Shown here one piece after another: positions 55,643 through 64,000 of a DNA stretch of 64,000 bases (the first letter of the stretch is position 1; each line of letters starts with the position of its first letter). Made by a program: the position numbers and the translations under genes. Source of the DNA: Lederbergia citri (GTDB lineage: Bacteria > Bacillota > Bacilli > Bacillales > Bacillaceae_C); assembly GCF_018343625.1 (NCBI RefSeq), contig NZ_JAGYPG010000001.1:1002502-1066501 (forward strand), in the 5' to 3' direction. The notes under the pieces were generated by a model, which worked only from the letters and a program-made list of their open reading frames with translations, had not been told where the DNA came from and did no database searches.

Positions 55643-55699
55643 ATTAACCCCCCGTTTCTAGTTGTTTATATTCTATTTTATTTGATTTTAGGATTTTGG

Positions 55700-56488
55700 T
55701 CAATCATTTGGACCTTTCCGCTTTTGCTGCTGCATATTTTGACCACGATATTTTCGCCAACTAACATAAGACAATGTAGAAATGATTATACCACCTGTCA
55801 TAATCATGACCCACCAAATGGAAGGATCTGTATCATCTTTATTAATTTCAGCAAATAGCTTTTTTAATTCGTCCTCTAGTCCTTCTAATTCTTTCATCCA
55901 TTTTTGTTCAGAAAATGTGGAACGATATCGATCAATATAGGTAATTCTTGAATCTAGTCTCTGAACTTTTTCAACAGGAACAGAAATTTTTATACTAGGT
56001 TGAATGATGGAATAAGTTGATAAAAATTCATTCAGCTCTGTATTATAAAGATTTTCATCTCCTTCTAATGCAGCGCTTTTCACATCATTAAAGGCATTCA
56101 TAATCGGCCTTTCCATTTCAGACCATAAAGGCTGATACTTTGAATTAATCGCATCTGTTGCTAATCGTAAAGCAGTGACTTTTTGTATTCTATCATTTGG
56201 GTTTAATCCTACACTTGTTAATGATTTTAGTGCTTCATGATGAGCTGCCGTTACAATACGAAGTTCATCCATCGTAAATTGCCGTTCAGCTACCCCTTTT
56301 TCTGAAAAAATTTGAGCAAATCTCTCAAGCATTTTTTTTGCTTCTTCAAAACGGCCAAACCGTGTCAACTGTAAAGCTTCATCAGCAAGCTGATCTAATT
56401 CTGTCATAGAGGATTTTGATTCGGCTAGTACAGAAAAGCCAGAAAATAATAAGCCAACCATTAGAAGGATGATCAATTTTCCCCTCAT
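55700..56488 (-). CDS. ypjB: Sporulation protein YpjB
   Basis: 262 aa. An N-terminal signal-peptide-like segment (1-20), a mostly helical extracytoplasmic region, and a C-terminal membrane helix (about 233-250) with a basic tail. It matches the YpjB sporulation family; the exact role is undefined. The ATG at 56488 has GGAGG 7 nt upstream, and the longer open frame is rejected. It follows ypjA as in B. subtilis. Confidence 0.87.
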   Translation of the reverse strand: MRGKLIILLMVGLLFSGFSVLAESKSSMTELDQLADEALQLTRFGRFEEAKKMLERFAQIFSEKGVAERQFTMDELRIVTAAHHEALKSLTSVGLNPNDRIQKVTALRLATDAINSKYQPLWSEMERPIMNAFNDVKSAALEGDENLYNTELNEFLSTYSIIQPSIKISVPVEKVQRLDSRITYIDRYRSTFSEQKWMKELEGLEDELKKLFAEINKDDTDPSIWWVMIMTGGIIISTLSYVSWRKYRGQNMQQQKRKGPND

Positions 56489-56565
56489 ACTTGTCCCTCC
56501 CCATACTACTGGTAAAATGTATGTGAAATGGGACAAGAATAGACCTAGCATTTACATTTTCTAGG

Positions 56566-57162
56566 TCAAAATAACCGAAGTTGGCTTCCTTTTTTGCATC
56601 TGCGTGCATAATATAGTGCGATTGCTGTTCCGACTATGCTAAGCCAAAATGTGAAATAACCAATTTCCCGAATATAGATCTCAAGTCCTGGATACTTTGG
56701 ATATTGCATAAATACATAATCAATTACGTCATTGTGCAAAGTCCAAACTGCCGCAACAAGAACATGCCACAATTTCATTTTATAAAATGGAGCATATAAT
56801 ATGCCTTGAATCGCCATAGCTGCGTGGGATCCAATCAACATATACCCTTGCCAGCTTAAATCCCCCAAAACTGCAAGCGATAAGAAGTTCATCACTACAG
56901 CCCATATTCCATACTTAAACAAAGTAATGATGGCCAATGCTTCAATTAATGGCCAATTCGTCCTCAGTAAAAATGCCGCAAGGACAAACACGAAAAATAA
57001 ACTTGCCGTTGGACTATCCGGCACAAAAGGTATAAAAATAGTTGGGGTCTTTACTATTTGAGGTTCATACCAAATATATCCATACAATGTTCCTGCAATA
57101 TTAATAATCAATAAAAGCCATAAAAAACGCCGGTCTGCCAAATATGTATAGATTAAACTCAT
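56566..57162 (-). CDS. ypjA: DUF1405 membrane protein YpjA
   Basis: 198-aa integral membrane protein with five to six hydrophobic segments, DUF1405 family. The N-terminus LADRRFLWLLLIINIAGTLYGYIWY is family-like. Function unknown; linkage to qcrABC and ypjB is conserved in Bacillus. AAGGTAG lies before the ATG. The qcrC terminator separates it from the qcr operon. Confidence 0.85.
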   Translation of the reverse strand: MSLIYTYLADRRFLWLLLIINIAGTLYGYIWYEPQIVKTPTIFIPFVPDSPTASLFFVFVLAAFLLRTNWPLIEALAIITLFKYGIWAVVMNFLSLAVLGDLSWQGYMLIGSHAAMAIQGILYAPFYKMKLWHVLVAAVWTLHNDVIDYVFMQYPKYPGLEIYIREIGYFTFWLSIVGTAIALYYARRCKKGSQLRLF

Positions 57163-57189
57163 CGCACTCTACCTTCCGTAACAATATGG

Positions 57190-57213
57190 AAAAAGCCGGC
57201 AAATTGCCGGCTT
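57190..57213 (-). terminator. Terminator of qcrABC
   Basis: Arms AAGCCGGC (57193-57200) and GCCGGCTT (57206-57213), then T's in the minus direction. Confidence 0.85.
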
Positions 57214-57225
57214 AAATAGAATTTA

Positions 57226-57996
57226 TTATTTTTTTGCCATTTCTGAAACAAAATCTGCAAGCTTGTCTAGATCCTCATCGGAACCATCAAAGGCATTCGC
57301 AGGCATTTTTTTGTATCCTTTTGTTGCGATTTCTTTAACCTCTTCTGGTGTATGACCAGTGCCAACTAAAGCAGGTCCAATACCAGATTTACCTTCTAGA
57401 TTTTCACCATGACAACCAATACAGCTTTGATTTGCGTAAACTTTATATCCTTCAGCTTCCTTATCTACCTCAACGGCTTTCGTTATTTTACCTTGTTGTT
57501 CAGCTGCAGCCCAATCGTGCATGTCAACTGCTTGCCAAGTCAAATAAAAAATAGCTGCGAATGCTAGGAGCATAAAGCCAGTTGCAAATGGACGCTTTGA
57601 CGGGCGACGCTCAGGTCCACGGTCAATAAATGGTGCGAGCATTAGTCCACCAAATGCAAGTCCAGGAATAACAACTGTACCAAGGATATTATAAGGTCCT
57701 GAAGTATAAGTGTACTTCAATAATTGATATAAAAATAAGAAATACCAATCCGGTAATGGAATATATCCAGTGTCAGTAGGATCCGCAATACGTTCAAGCG
57801 GACTTGGATGTGCGATAGTTAAACATAAAAATCCAATTAAGAAAACAGCACCGACTAGCCATTCCTTTAAAAGAAAGTCTGGCCAAAACGCTTCTGTTTT
57901 TCCGGGATATTCGGAATAATCTTTTGGAATATTCGGTTTGCGCTCAGCGGATACGCGTGAATCGCCGACGAACTTCATTCCTTTTCCACGATGCAT
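57226..57996 (-). CDS. qcrC: Menaquinol:cytochrome c reductase, cytochrome b/c subunit QcrC
   Basis: 256-aa subunit fusing the C-terminal part of cytochrome b (three to four membrane helices) to a cytochrome c domain. Haem c is attached at CIGCH near residue 196, and a late Met (MPANAFDG) is the probable axial ligand. N-terminal MHRGKGMKFVGDSR is almost identical to B. subtilis QcrC. AAAGGAGG precedes the ATG. Last gene of qcrA-qcrB-qcrC. Confidence 0.97.
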   Translation of the reverse strand: MHRGKGMKFVGDSRVSAERKPNIPKDYSEYPGKTEAFWPDFLLKEWLVGAVFLIGFLCLTIAHPSPLERIADPTDTGYIPLPDWYFLFLYQLLKYTYTSGPYNILGTVVIPGLAFGGLMLAPFIDRGPERRPSKRPFATGFMLLAFAAIFYLTWQAVDMHDWAAAEQQGKITKAVEVDKEAEGYKVYANQSCIGCHGENLEGKSGIGPALVGTGHTPEEVKEIATKGYKKMPANAFDGSDEDLDKLADFVSEMAKK

Positions 57997-58026
57997 TGTG
58001 TCCCCTCCTTTAAGCGAAAACTAATT

Positions 58027-58701
58027 TTACAATGGTCCAGAAATTCCTTGTCTCCGGATCATGATAAAGTGAGCACCCATTAATGCCATCAATGCAGCTG
58101 GCAAGAAAAATACATGAATTGCAAAGAAACGAGTTAATGTTTGTGCTCCAACAATAGTTGGATCCCCCGCTATTAATGTTTTCGCATAAACACCGATAAG
58201 CGGAACAGATTCAACGATTTCAAGTGTTACCTTTGTAGCGAACAATGCTTTCATATCCCAAGGAAGAAGATAACCAGTTAGCCCAAGAGCAAGCATAACA
58301 AAAAAGATAAGTACTCCAACAACCCAATTTAGCTCACGAGGCTTCTTATATGCTCCTTGGAAGAACACACGTAGTGTATGTAAAAACATCATAACGATGA
58401 CAAGACTTGCACCCCAATGGTGCATTCCACGGACGATTTGTCCGAAAGCAACTTGATTTTGAAGATAATATACGGATTCCCAAGCGTTTTTAATATCAGG
58501 TACGTAATACATTGTTAAAAACATACCTGAAAGTATTTGGATAACAGTAATAAAAAATGTCAAACCGCCAAAACAGTATACAAACGCAGAAAAGTGGTGG
58601 GCAGGATTAACATGCTCCGGCACTTCATGGTCTGCAATATCTCTCCATATCGGCGTAATATCCAGACGCTCGTCAATCCAGTCGTACATTTTGTTAAGCA
58701 A
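58027..58701 (-). CDS. qcrB: Menaquinol:cytochrome c reductase, cytochrome b subunit QcrB
   Basis: 224 aa, a cytochrome b6-type subunit with four membrane helices. It holds two haems b; His ligands lie in RGMHHWGASLV, MFLHTLRVFF and RFFAIHVFFLP. GSxxG-type and loop sequences match the b6 family. The start is TTG at 58701, with AAAGGAGG 8 nt upstream; an ATG four codons later is less well placed. Middle gene of qcrABC. Confidence 0.96.
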   Translation of the reverse strand: MLNKMYDWIDERLDITPIWRDIADHEVPEHVNPAHHFSAFVYCFGGLTFFITVIQILSGMFLTMYYVPDIKNAWESVYYLQNQVAFGQIVRGMHHWGASLVIVMMFLHTLRVFFQGAYKKPRELNWVVGVLIFFVMLALGLTGYLLPWDMKALFATKVTLEIVESVPLIGVYAKTLIAGDPTIVGAQTLTRFFAIHVFFLPAALMALMGAHFIMIRRQGISGPL

Positions 58702-58715
58702 TGATTACGCCTCCT

Positions 58716-59228
58716 TTACTTTCTTACGAATGGATTTGCTACTGGTGAACCAAGCATTAAAAAGCCGTCTTTTTCTTGCGTTGGATAAGCATCCAATGGT
58801 CCTCTAGGCGGAGTACCTGGTACATTCTCGCCATTCTTGTGATAAAGACCCATATGGCAAGGACAAAAGAACATATTTGGATGTTTGTCGCTGCCTTCCC
58901 AACTTACAGTACAACCTAAATGTTTACAAACTGGTGATAGAGCGATAATCTCGCCTTTGTCATCTTTGTAAACCCAAGCTGTTGATGTTACTTCAGAAGT
59001 GTACCATGCATCTTGCTGTTCATATTTAAAATCAACACGTACCGGATCAGAAGTAATATCGGCAATTTTCTTATCCGTCATTTTAAAATCACCAGCCGCA
59101 TGTGCTTTTAACATTGGATCTACAGCGAAACGAAGCATTGGCATCAACATTCCAGCAGCCATAAACCCACCTACTCCAGTGAGTGTGTAGCTTAAAAATT
59201 GACGTCTTGTTACAGGATTTTTGCTCAT
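58716..59228 (-). CDS. qcrA: Menaquinol:cytochrome c reductase, Rieske iron-sulfur subunit QcrA
   Basis: 170 aa. A twin-arginine signal/anchor (VTRRQFLSYTLTG) leads to one N-terminal membrane helix and a Rieske [2Fe-2S] domain with CKHLGC and CPCHMG providing the two Cys and two His. It oxidises menaquinol. The ATG at 59228 follows a GGGGGG site; the longer frame to 59279 is rejected. First gene of qcrABC. Confidence 0.96.
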   Translation of the reverse strand: MSKNPVTRRQFLSYTLTGVGGFMAAGMLMPMLRFAVDPMLKAHAAGDFKMTDKKIADITSDPVRVDFKYEQQDAWYTSEVTSTAWVYKDDKGEIIALSPVCKHLGCTVSWEGSDKHPNMFFCPCHMGLYHKNGENVPGTPPRGPLDAYPTQEKDGFLMLGSPVANPFVRK

Positions 59229-59301
59229 CCTTTTCCCCCCTCTGTCAGTAAGGTAAGTCCATCGGACATTTATGCACATTAATACAAACTAGGACATAAT
59301 T

Positions 59302-59330
59302 ATGATATATCAATAAAACGACAAGGTCAA
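59302..59330 (-). promoter_or_regulatory. SigA-type promoter of qcrABC
   Basis: On the minus strand TTGACC (59325-59330), a 17-nt spacer, and TATCAT (59302-59307), about 75 nt before the qcrA ATG. Confidence 0.7.
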
Positions 59331-59372
59331 TAATATTGAAAGCTAAACATTGTCAACTATGTGGCGAATTAA

Positions 59373-59834
59373 TTAATCATTAGTCCTTTGCCATGCATTA
59401 ATGATTTCTCCAATAAGGCTTTTAAGCTGATTATCGATCACAGAATGCTTGTGTTGCTCATCCATGTGTTCCAGTGGAATAGATGGCATATAAATTAAAG
59501 TACCATTACAAGATTCATTTAAAGACTGCCACTTAGAGTCAGAAGTTAAATAAAAAACATATGAAAATCCTGCTTGGTTTGCTTTATTTGACCAACTTTC
59601 AAGTTCTTCTATTATTTCTTTAGGGTCCTTCACGTATGCAAAAGGTGGCAACATTAGGGTTCTTCCTCTAAATTGCCTTTCTAAATGCATGGATAATAGT
59701 TGAATAAATTCTCCTTGCTCGGCCGCACGTTTTATCCCTCCATCTAAAATAACAGGCATTAATGGGATGATGGCTGTATCGATATACTCCCTCTCAGTGG
59801 TGTACACGTGAACATCTTTCGCAGTCCAATTCAA
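59373..59834 (-). CDS. ypiF: DUF2487 protein YpiF
   Basis: 153-aa cytoplasmic protein of the DUF2487/YpiF family. No catalytic motif is obvious. The N-terminus MNWTAKDVHVYTTEREYIDTA matches B. subtilis YpiF. The start is TTG at 59834 with AGAGGTG 8 nt upstream. It stands between ypiB and qcrA, as in B. subtilis; a terminator lies before it. Function unknown. Confidence 0.85.
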   Translation of the reverse strand: MNWTAKDVHVYTTEREYIDTAIIPLMPVILDGGIKRAAEQGEFIQLLSMHLERQFRGRTLMLPPFAYVKDPKEIIEELESWSNKANQAGFSYVFYLTSDSKWQSLNESCNGTLIYMPSIPLEHMDEQHKHSVIDNQLKSLIGEIINAWQRTND

Positions 59835-59917
59835 ATTATTACACCTCTTTTTCTAATATGTTCTAATTGATATTCTATCATTCATTATTAAAAAACGAAT
59901 GTAATATACACTTTGCA

Positions 59918-59950
59918 GAAAAAATCCTCCCTTTACAATTTGAGGGAGGA
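59918..59950 (-). terminator. Terminator of ypiB
   Basis: Arms TCCTCCCT (59925-59932) and AGGGAGGA (59943-59950), followed by a T run in the minus direction. Confidence 0.85.
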
Positions 59951-59952
59951 AA

Positions 59953-60498
59953 TTATGTTTGCCTTAATTCACTTAATTGCTTTGCAAGTTTTGAAAAAGC
60001 TATATGGTCCCGCTTTTCAAGAGATTCATCGATGGCTTTTAATAATTTTTCTTCATGGAACAGCTTGATACTCTCTTCGAGGATTTGCTCTGCATACATT
60101 TTATCTTTCTCACTTAAATACACTTTATTTTGTACAAATGGGTTTTCTTCAAGTACGGCAGCATATTGATGTGATAGATTTGAAGCCCTAAAATTAATTT
60201 GAATATATATGTCTTCTTCCCGATTTAATCGAATATCGTGAAATGATTTTTCAGCATCGGTAGTCATAATATTTTCTTTGTAAAATCGAAATGGAACTTC
60301 TCTAGTACAATGTGTAGACATGATTAAACCTCTCGGACAGCATTGTGCATCTTCAACAAAATGAACTTTTTCCATGAGTTGATCGTGGCTCATTAAATAA
60401 TTGAGGATCCAGACCGATTCTCTTCTTTTTAATTGATAACGATTTAGAAACCAACGAATAAATTCTTTTTTCTCGTTGACAGATACAGGGGTTTCCAT
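59953..60498 (-). CDS. ypiB: UPF0302 protein YpiB
   Basis: 181 aa, UPF0302/YpiB family, a compact cytoplasmic protein of unknown function. The [23 protein letters not shown] start and the C-terminal [23 protein letters not shown] are typical. The ATG at 60498 has GAGGAGG upstream, and the longer frame to 60537 is rejected. It follows ypiA by 28 nt, and the two are probably co-transcribed. Confidence 0.88.
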   Translation of the reverse strand: METPVSVNEKKEFIRWFLNRYQLKRRESVWILNYLMSHDQLMEKVHFVEDAQCCPRGLIMSTHCTREVPFRFYKENIMTTDAEKSFHDIRLNREEDIYIQINFRASNLSHQYAAVLEENPFVQNKVYLSEKDKMYAEQILEESIKLFHEEKLLKAIDESLEKRDHIAFSKLAKQLSELRQT

Positions 60499-60526
60499 TG
60501 TATTTCCCTCCTCTGCAAAAGGTATC

Positions 60527-61786
60527 TTAATAATCATTCAATCTTTCTAATAAAGAAACCCATTCCTCATTGGCCGGATCGATGTCGGCAAGTATAGCAA
60601 ATATTTCAGCTGCAGCTTTTCTATTACCTTCCTCCATTAAAAAGTATCCATAATCCGCTAAAAAATCTTGGTTATTTTTAAAATCATTATATGCAAGCTC
60701 ATATTCATTTAATGCCTCTCGATATTGTTCGGTATGCTGATAACTAATCGCAGCATCCCAATGAAATTGTGGATCGGCACCTCCATTTTCAAAAAACATT
60801 TCCGCAATTTCTAGTACAGACTCGTATTTTTCTTGATGAATGAGTAAGCTATTTAAGGATATAGCTGCTTCTGTAAATTCAGGATCTAAAACAAGAGCTT
60901 GCCTAAAAAAGTGCTCTGCCTTATTTTCATCCCCTATTTTTAGAGAAAGTTTACCTGCAAAATAATGTAAATCCTTATTATATTCGTCTAATGAAAGCCC
61001 CGCTTCCGCTACTTCCAATGCCTCGTCCAATTTTTCTTCTTGTTCTAGGCAACGGGCTAAATATAGGTAAAGAGAGTGATAATCCGGATCTATTTCAAGT
61101 AATTGTTTAAATAATTTTATGGCTAATTTGTATTGAGCGCACTGGTAAGCAGTCAACCCATAAGCAAATAACAAATCAATGTCCTGTTTGTTTTTTAGCG
61201 ATTGCTTATAATATGTTAAAGCTTCTTCGAATGCTCCACCTGCACTTAATGCTTCTGCCATTCTGCTGTTAATATCAACACCTTCAATTTCTTTTTCTTT
61301 TTCAAGCAATAGACTAAAGCTTCTCGCAGCTTCTAAAAATCTCCCTTGAGTCATATAAAGTTCCCCAAGGGCATAGTCCATTACCGGTTCATCAGGTATT
61401 AACTCCTTCGCTTTTAATAATTTGTTTTCACTAACCTCAAATAACCCCTGCATCTCGTATAAATCCGCTTCAACTAATAATGCTGCTGGATAACTGGGAT
61501 CTTCTTCTTGTATTGTTTCCAAATATTGAAGAGCTTCATCATCTTGACCCATTTCCATTAAAACTTCAGCTAAGCTTAATTTCAATTCCCCTTCATCTGG
61601 GTAAAAACGAAGTAGGATTTCGTATAATTCTTTTGATTCCTCTAAATATCCATATTGTGACAATGCGTGGGCAAGCATATACTTTTCATCATCGGTGCCA
61701 CTGATCTTTACCTTTTTAAATTGTTTTTCCGCATCTGAAAGATTTTGCTCTTCGATGTATTTTATCATTAGCTCTGCGTTATTCAT
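60527..61786 (-). CDS. ypiA: TPR-repeat protein YpiA
   Basis: 419 aa, nearly all tetratricopeptide repeats (about ten units, recognisable as [19 protein letters not shown] and [19 protein letters not shown] types). No signal peptide, so probably a cytoplasmic scaffold. The role is not established. The ATG at 61786 is 8 nt from AAGGA; an upstream TTG is also in frame. It lies between the amidohydrolase-like gene and ypiB. Confidence 0.9.
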   Translation of the reverse strand: MNNAELMIKYIEEQNLSDAEKQFKKVKISGTDDEKYMLAHALSQYGYLEESKELYEILLRFYPDEGELKLSLAEVLMEMGQDDEALQYLETIQEEDPSYPAALLVEADLYEMQGLFEVSENKLLKAKELIPDEPVMDYALGELYMTQGRFLEAARSFSLLLEKEKEIEGVDINSRMAEALSAGGAFEEALTYYKQSLKNKQDIDLLFAYGLTAYQCAQYKLAIKLFKQLLEIDPDYHSLYLYLARCLEQEEKLDEALEVAEAGLSLDEYNKDLHYFAGKLSLKIGDENKAEHFFRQALVLDPEFTEAAISLNSLLIHQEKYESVLEIAEMFFENGGADPQFHWDAAISYQHTEQYREALNEYELAYNDFKNNQDFLADYGYFLMEEGNRKAAAEIFAILADIDPANEEWVSLLERLNDY

Positions 61787-61808
61787 TACCAAAATCCTTT
61801 CTTATGTT

Positions 61809-62696
61809 TCAAACAAATAATGATGTTTTTTTAATTGTAATCTCGTCACCATATCCAGGACGAAAAATCGGTTTTTCATTTACCATTGCAAATTTTCCTT
61901 TTTGCACGGAAATAGATGGCTCACATTTGTTAACGTCGATTGAATCATCATTATTAAACTCGTTATTTTGCAAGTATAGATTATAACTTATTTCGCCGCC
62001 GACTTTCAAAATTCCTTTTTTCGGATACAGACCAATTTTTTTTGTTATTTCTATCGTCAACGGTAGATCTGGTCTCAGTGGTTGTGATAAATGGAGAAGC
62101 TTTTCACTTTGAAGGGTACTGTTCCATTTTCTTAAAAGCAATGACTGTCGATATGTTTTCATGGAAGAAGGGAAATATGGAATAAAAATAGGGTTGTATG
62201 GGAATGATACATCTTTTATCCATCCCCAGGCGATTTTTTCTAAATCTCTCATTCGACTTAATTCTACGAAAATGATTGGAATTTTTGCTTGTTTACATTT
62301 AATAATGAGTAAAGGATTTAGAATTATAGCTGGGACCGTTACACCCAATAAAAAGTCTATAGGACTATTAAGAAGTAATTTCCGTTTATTTACTAGCATT
62401 TTGTCAAAATCTTTTAATTTTGATACATGAAAATTAGTAATCACGGTTCCGCATCCCTTCTTGAGGAAACAATCGGAAAAGTATACTTTAAATTGCTCAA
62501 ATGGTAAATCGGGTATATCAGGTGCAAAATATACAAAAGAAGGAGTAATGATAAAGGAGCTTGCATCCATTTTAAGTATAGAATGATTTAAAGATTTAGA
62601 CCCGTAATAACGAATTTCACAATCTCTCACTAGCATTGAAACTTTGGATCTTTTACCATCTTCAATAGAAAATGCATTTTCAATTATATAGTCCAT
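61809..62696 (-). CDS. Amidohydrolase-like protein lacking metal ligands
   Basis: 295 aa. The N-terminal 50 residues read like the amidohydrolase beta-sandwich entry (IENAFSIEDGKRSKVSMLV, then IITPSFVYFAPD where enzymes have PGFIDxHxH). The C-terminus KKIGLYPKKGILKVGGE closely resembles the closing segment of dihydroorotase/hydantoinase proteins (GLYPKKGTIAVG). The HxH metal motif and other conserved His are missing. It may therefore be a pseudoenzyme, shortened in the barrel. It lies between aroB and ypiA. AAAGGTAGG precedes the ATG. The fold assignment is inference from signature segments. Confidence 0.6.
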   Translation of the reverse strand: MDYIIENAFSIEDGKRSKVSMLVRDCEIRYYGSKSLNHSILKMDASSFIITPSFVYFAPDIPDLPFEQFKVYFSDCFLKKGCGTVITNFHVSKLKDFDKMLVNKRKLLLNSPIDFLLGVTVPAIILNPLLIIKCKQAKIPIIFVELSRMRDLEKIAWGWIKDVSFPYNPIFIPYFPSSMKTYRQSLLLRKWNSTLQSEKLLHLSQPLRPDLPLTIEITKKIGLYPKKGILKVGGEISYNLYLQNNEFNNDDSIDVNKCEPSISVQKGKFAMVNEKPIFRPGYGDEITIKKTSLFV

Positions 62697-62775
62697 GCTT
62701 TCCTACCTTTCGTATTCTTTTAAAACAATCTATGTAAAAAAGGTAGGAAACATGAAATATTTCTTTTGTTCTTCT

Positions 62776-63867
62776 CTATTTTTTTATTAGTTTTGTTGAT
62801 GAAAGAAAGGTAAAATAGACTTTTTCCAATACATCTTTATCAAGTTCTCTAACTAATGGATTTCCGATTTTCCCCAATAATACGAATCTCGGTTTATTGG
62901 AATATGATTTTTTATCTCTTGTCATACTAGTAAATGCTTGATCAAAATCAAAACCATCAGGAATTTCTAAACTGTATCCTAGTGATTTAATCCATAACTC
63001 AAAATCAGAAATATTAAATTCTAAATCTAATATCTCCTTGCTTAAATATAATGCATAAACCATGCCAGTCATAACCGCTTCACCATGTGATACTTTTCCG
63101 TATCCAGCTGATGACTCTATTACATGGCCTAATGTATGACCAAAATTCAAAAAGGCACGTATCCCTGTTTCTCTTTCATCTTTTGAAACTACATCTGCTT
63201 TTATTTGAATTCCTTTTTTTAAAAAAAAGACTAAATCTTCATTATTTATTGCCCGTAAATCAGTAATAGTAGACATTAGAAATTTAAGCAATTCTTCGTC
63301 AGCAATAAATGCATGCTTAACTGCCTCCGCAAATCCGGAACGAATTTCCGATTGTGGAAGAGTTTTTAGAAACTCAGTTTGATAAATAACCGCTTCTGGC
63401 TGATGAAAAGAGCCGATCATATTTTTTCCGAGAGGATGGTTTATTCCCGTCTTTCCACCAACGGCGCTATCATGTGCCAAAATGGTTGTCGGAACTTGTA
63501 TGAAAGGTATGCCTCTCATATATGTCGCTGCAACAAAACCAGCTAAATCGCCAACAGCTCCTCCACCAAATGCAATGATGCAAGACTTTCGATCCAGCCC
63601 CTGTTCAAGTGAATATGATAGACATGATTCATATACTGAAAATTGTTTCGCGTTTTCTCCTGAGGGAACTATATATGTATAAGTGTCGTACGATTGTGGT
63701 ATTGCTTTTTTCAACTCATCTAGATGCAATCTGCCCACTGTTTCATCCGTAATGATTAGAAGTTTTGTATAATCATTTGTTTGCAAGTGGTTGGTTAAGG
63801 ACTCTAAAACATTTTTTCCAATGTAAACAGGATACGATTTTGATGGTGTTTGAATGTCAATCTTCAA
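62776..63867 (-). CDS. aroB: 3-dehydroquinate synthase
   Basis: 363 aa. Cyclises DAHP to 3-dehydroquinate with NAD and a divalent metal. The signature run GGGAVGDLAGFVAATYMRGI, then VPTTILAHDSAVGGKTGIN, and the metal ligands FGHTLGHVIE and HGEAVMTGM are present. The start is TTG at 63867 with AGGGGTG 7 nt upstream. It directly follows cheR with only 12 nt between; in B. subtilis the chorismate synthase gene lies there. Confidence 0.96.
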   Translation of the reverse strand: MKIDIQTPSKSYPVYIGKNVLESLTNHLQTNDYTKLLIITDETVGRLHLDELKKAIPQSYDTYTYIVPSGENAKQFSVYESCLSYSLEQGLDRKSCIIAFGGGAVGDLAGFVAATYMRGIPFIQVPTTILAHDSAVGGKTGINHPLGKNMIGSFHQPEAVIYQTEFLKTLPQSEIRSGFAEAVKHAFIADEELLKFLMSTITDLRAINNEDLVFFLKKGIQIKADVVSKDERETGIRAFLNFGHTLGHVIESSAGYGKVSHGEAVMTGMVYALYLSKEILDLEFNISDFELWIKSLGYSLEIPDGFDFDQAFTSMTRDKKSYSNKPRFVLLGKIGNPLVRELDKDVLEKVYFTFLSSTKLIKK

Positions 63868-63879
63868 TTTTATACACCC

Positions 63880-64000
<121 letters not shown>

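Overview
This is a chromosomal window from an AT-rich, endospore-forming Bacillaceae (Bacillus sensu lato). Spore genes (cotD, sspM, ypjB), bacillithiol genes (bshA, bshB1), qcrABC, gpsB, dynA, recU-ponA and a class-B RNase P RNA all point that way. Most genes follow the B. subtilis order from cheR-aroB through the ypi/qcr/ypj/pan/dinG/asnS/ponA/ypp/ypr block to gpsB-rnpB, rlmL, an aromatic operon, bpsAB, dynA and ypcP. I see no plasmid, phage, integron or CRISPR array. Most genes lie on the minus strand.

Layout. 0-5 kb: mntR, cspD, two RNase H-fold proteins, a DUF6123-like gene, a 5'-3' exonuclease and a sulfurtransferase. 5-15.4 kb: the two-GTPase dynamin DynA, the alkylpyrone pair bpsA-bpsB, and a T-box-controlled operon aroC-hisC-tyrA-aroA. 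15.4-25.6 kb: DAHP synthase/chorismate mutase, an EamA transporter, M32 carboxypeptidase, RlmL-type methyltransferase, a frameshifted PAS-GGDEF-EAL gene, rnpB, gpsB, a 19-copy 51-bp repeat array and a NERD-domain protein. 25.8-36 kb: cotD, yprB-yprA, hsp20, yppG, yppE, sspM, recU-ponA. 36-51 kb: nth-dnaD, asnS-aspB-tseB, dinG, panBCD with a leader RNA, birA-cca-bshA-bshB1. 51-64 kb: dapB-ypjD, ypjC, purU, a zinc metallopeptidase, ypjB-ypjA, qcrABC, ypiF-ypiB-ypiA, an amidohydrolase-like pseudoenzyme, aroB and the end of cheR.

How the genes work together. Chorismate and tyrosine/phenylalanine synthesis is spread over three transcription units (aroA(G); T-box aroC-hisC-tyrA-aroA; aroB behind cheR). 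This differs from the single B. subtilis supraoperon. Pantothenate (panBCD) probably has its own RNA attenuator. Cell-wall growth and DNA repair are linked by recU-ponA, gpsB and tseB. Respiration is served by qcrABC.

The least explained material is non-coding. There is an exact 51-bp periodic array with a decayed relative 21 kb away. There are at least five copies of a dispersed palindromic-ended repeat, two of them in nested insertions, and two MITE-like inverted-repeat elements. The best protein-level oddities are the amidohydrolase-fold protein without metal ligands next to aroB, and the c-di-GMP gene broken by an AT-dinucleotide slip and carrying a degenerate EAL domain.
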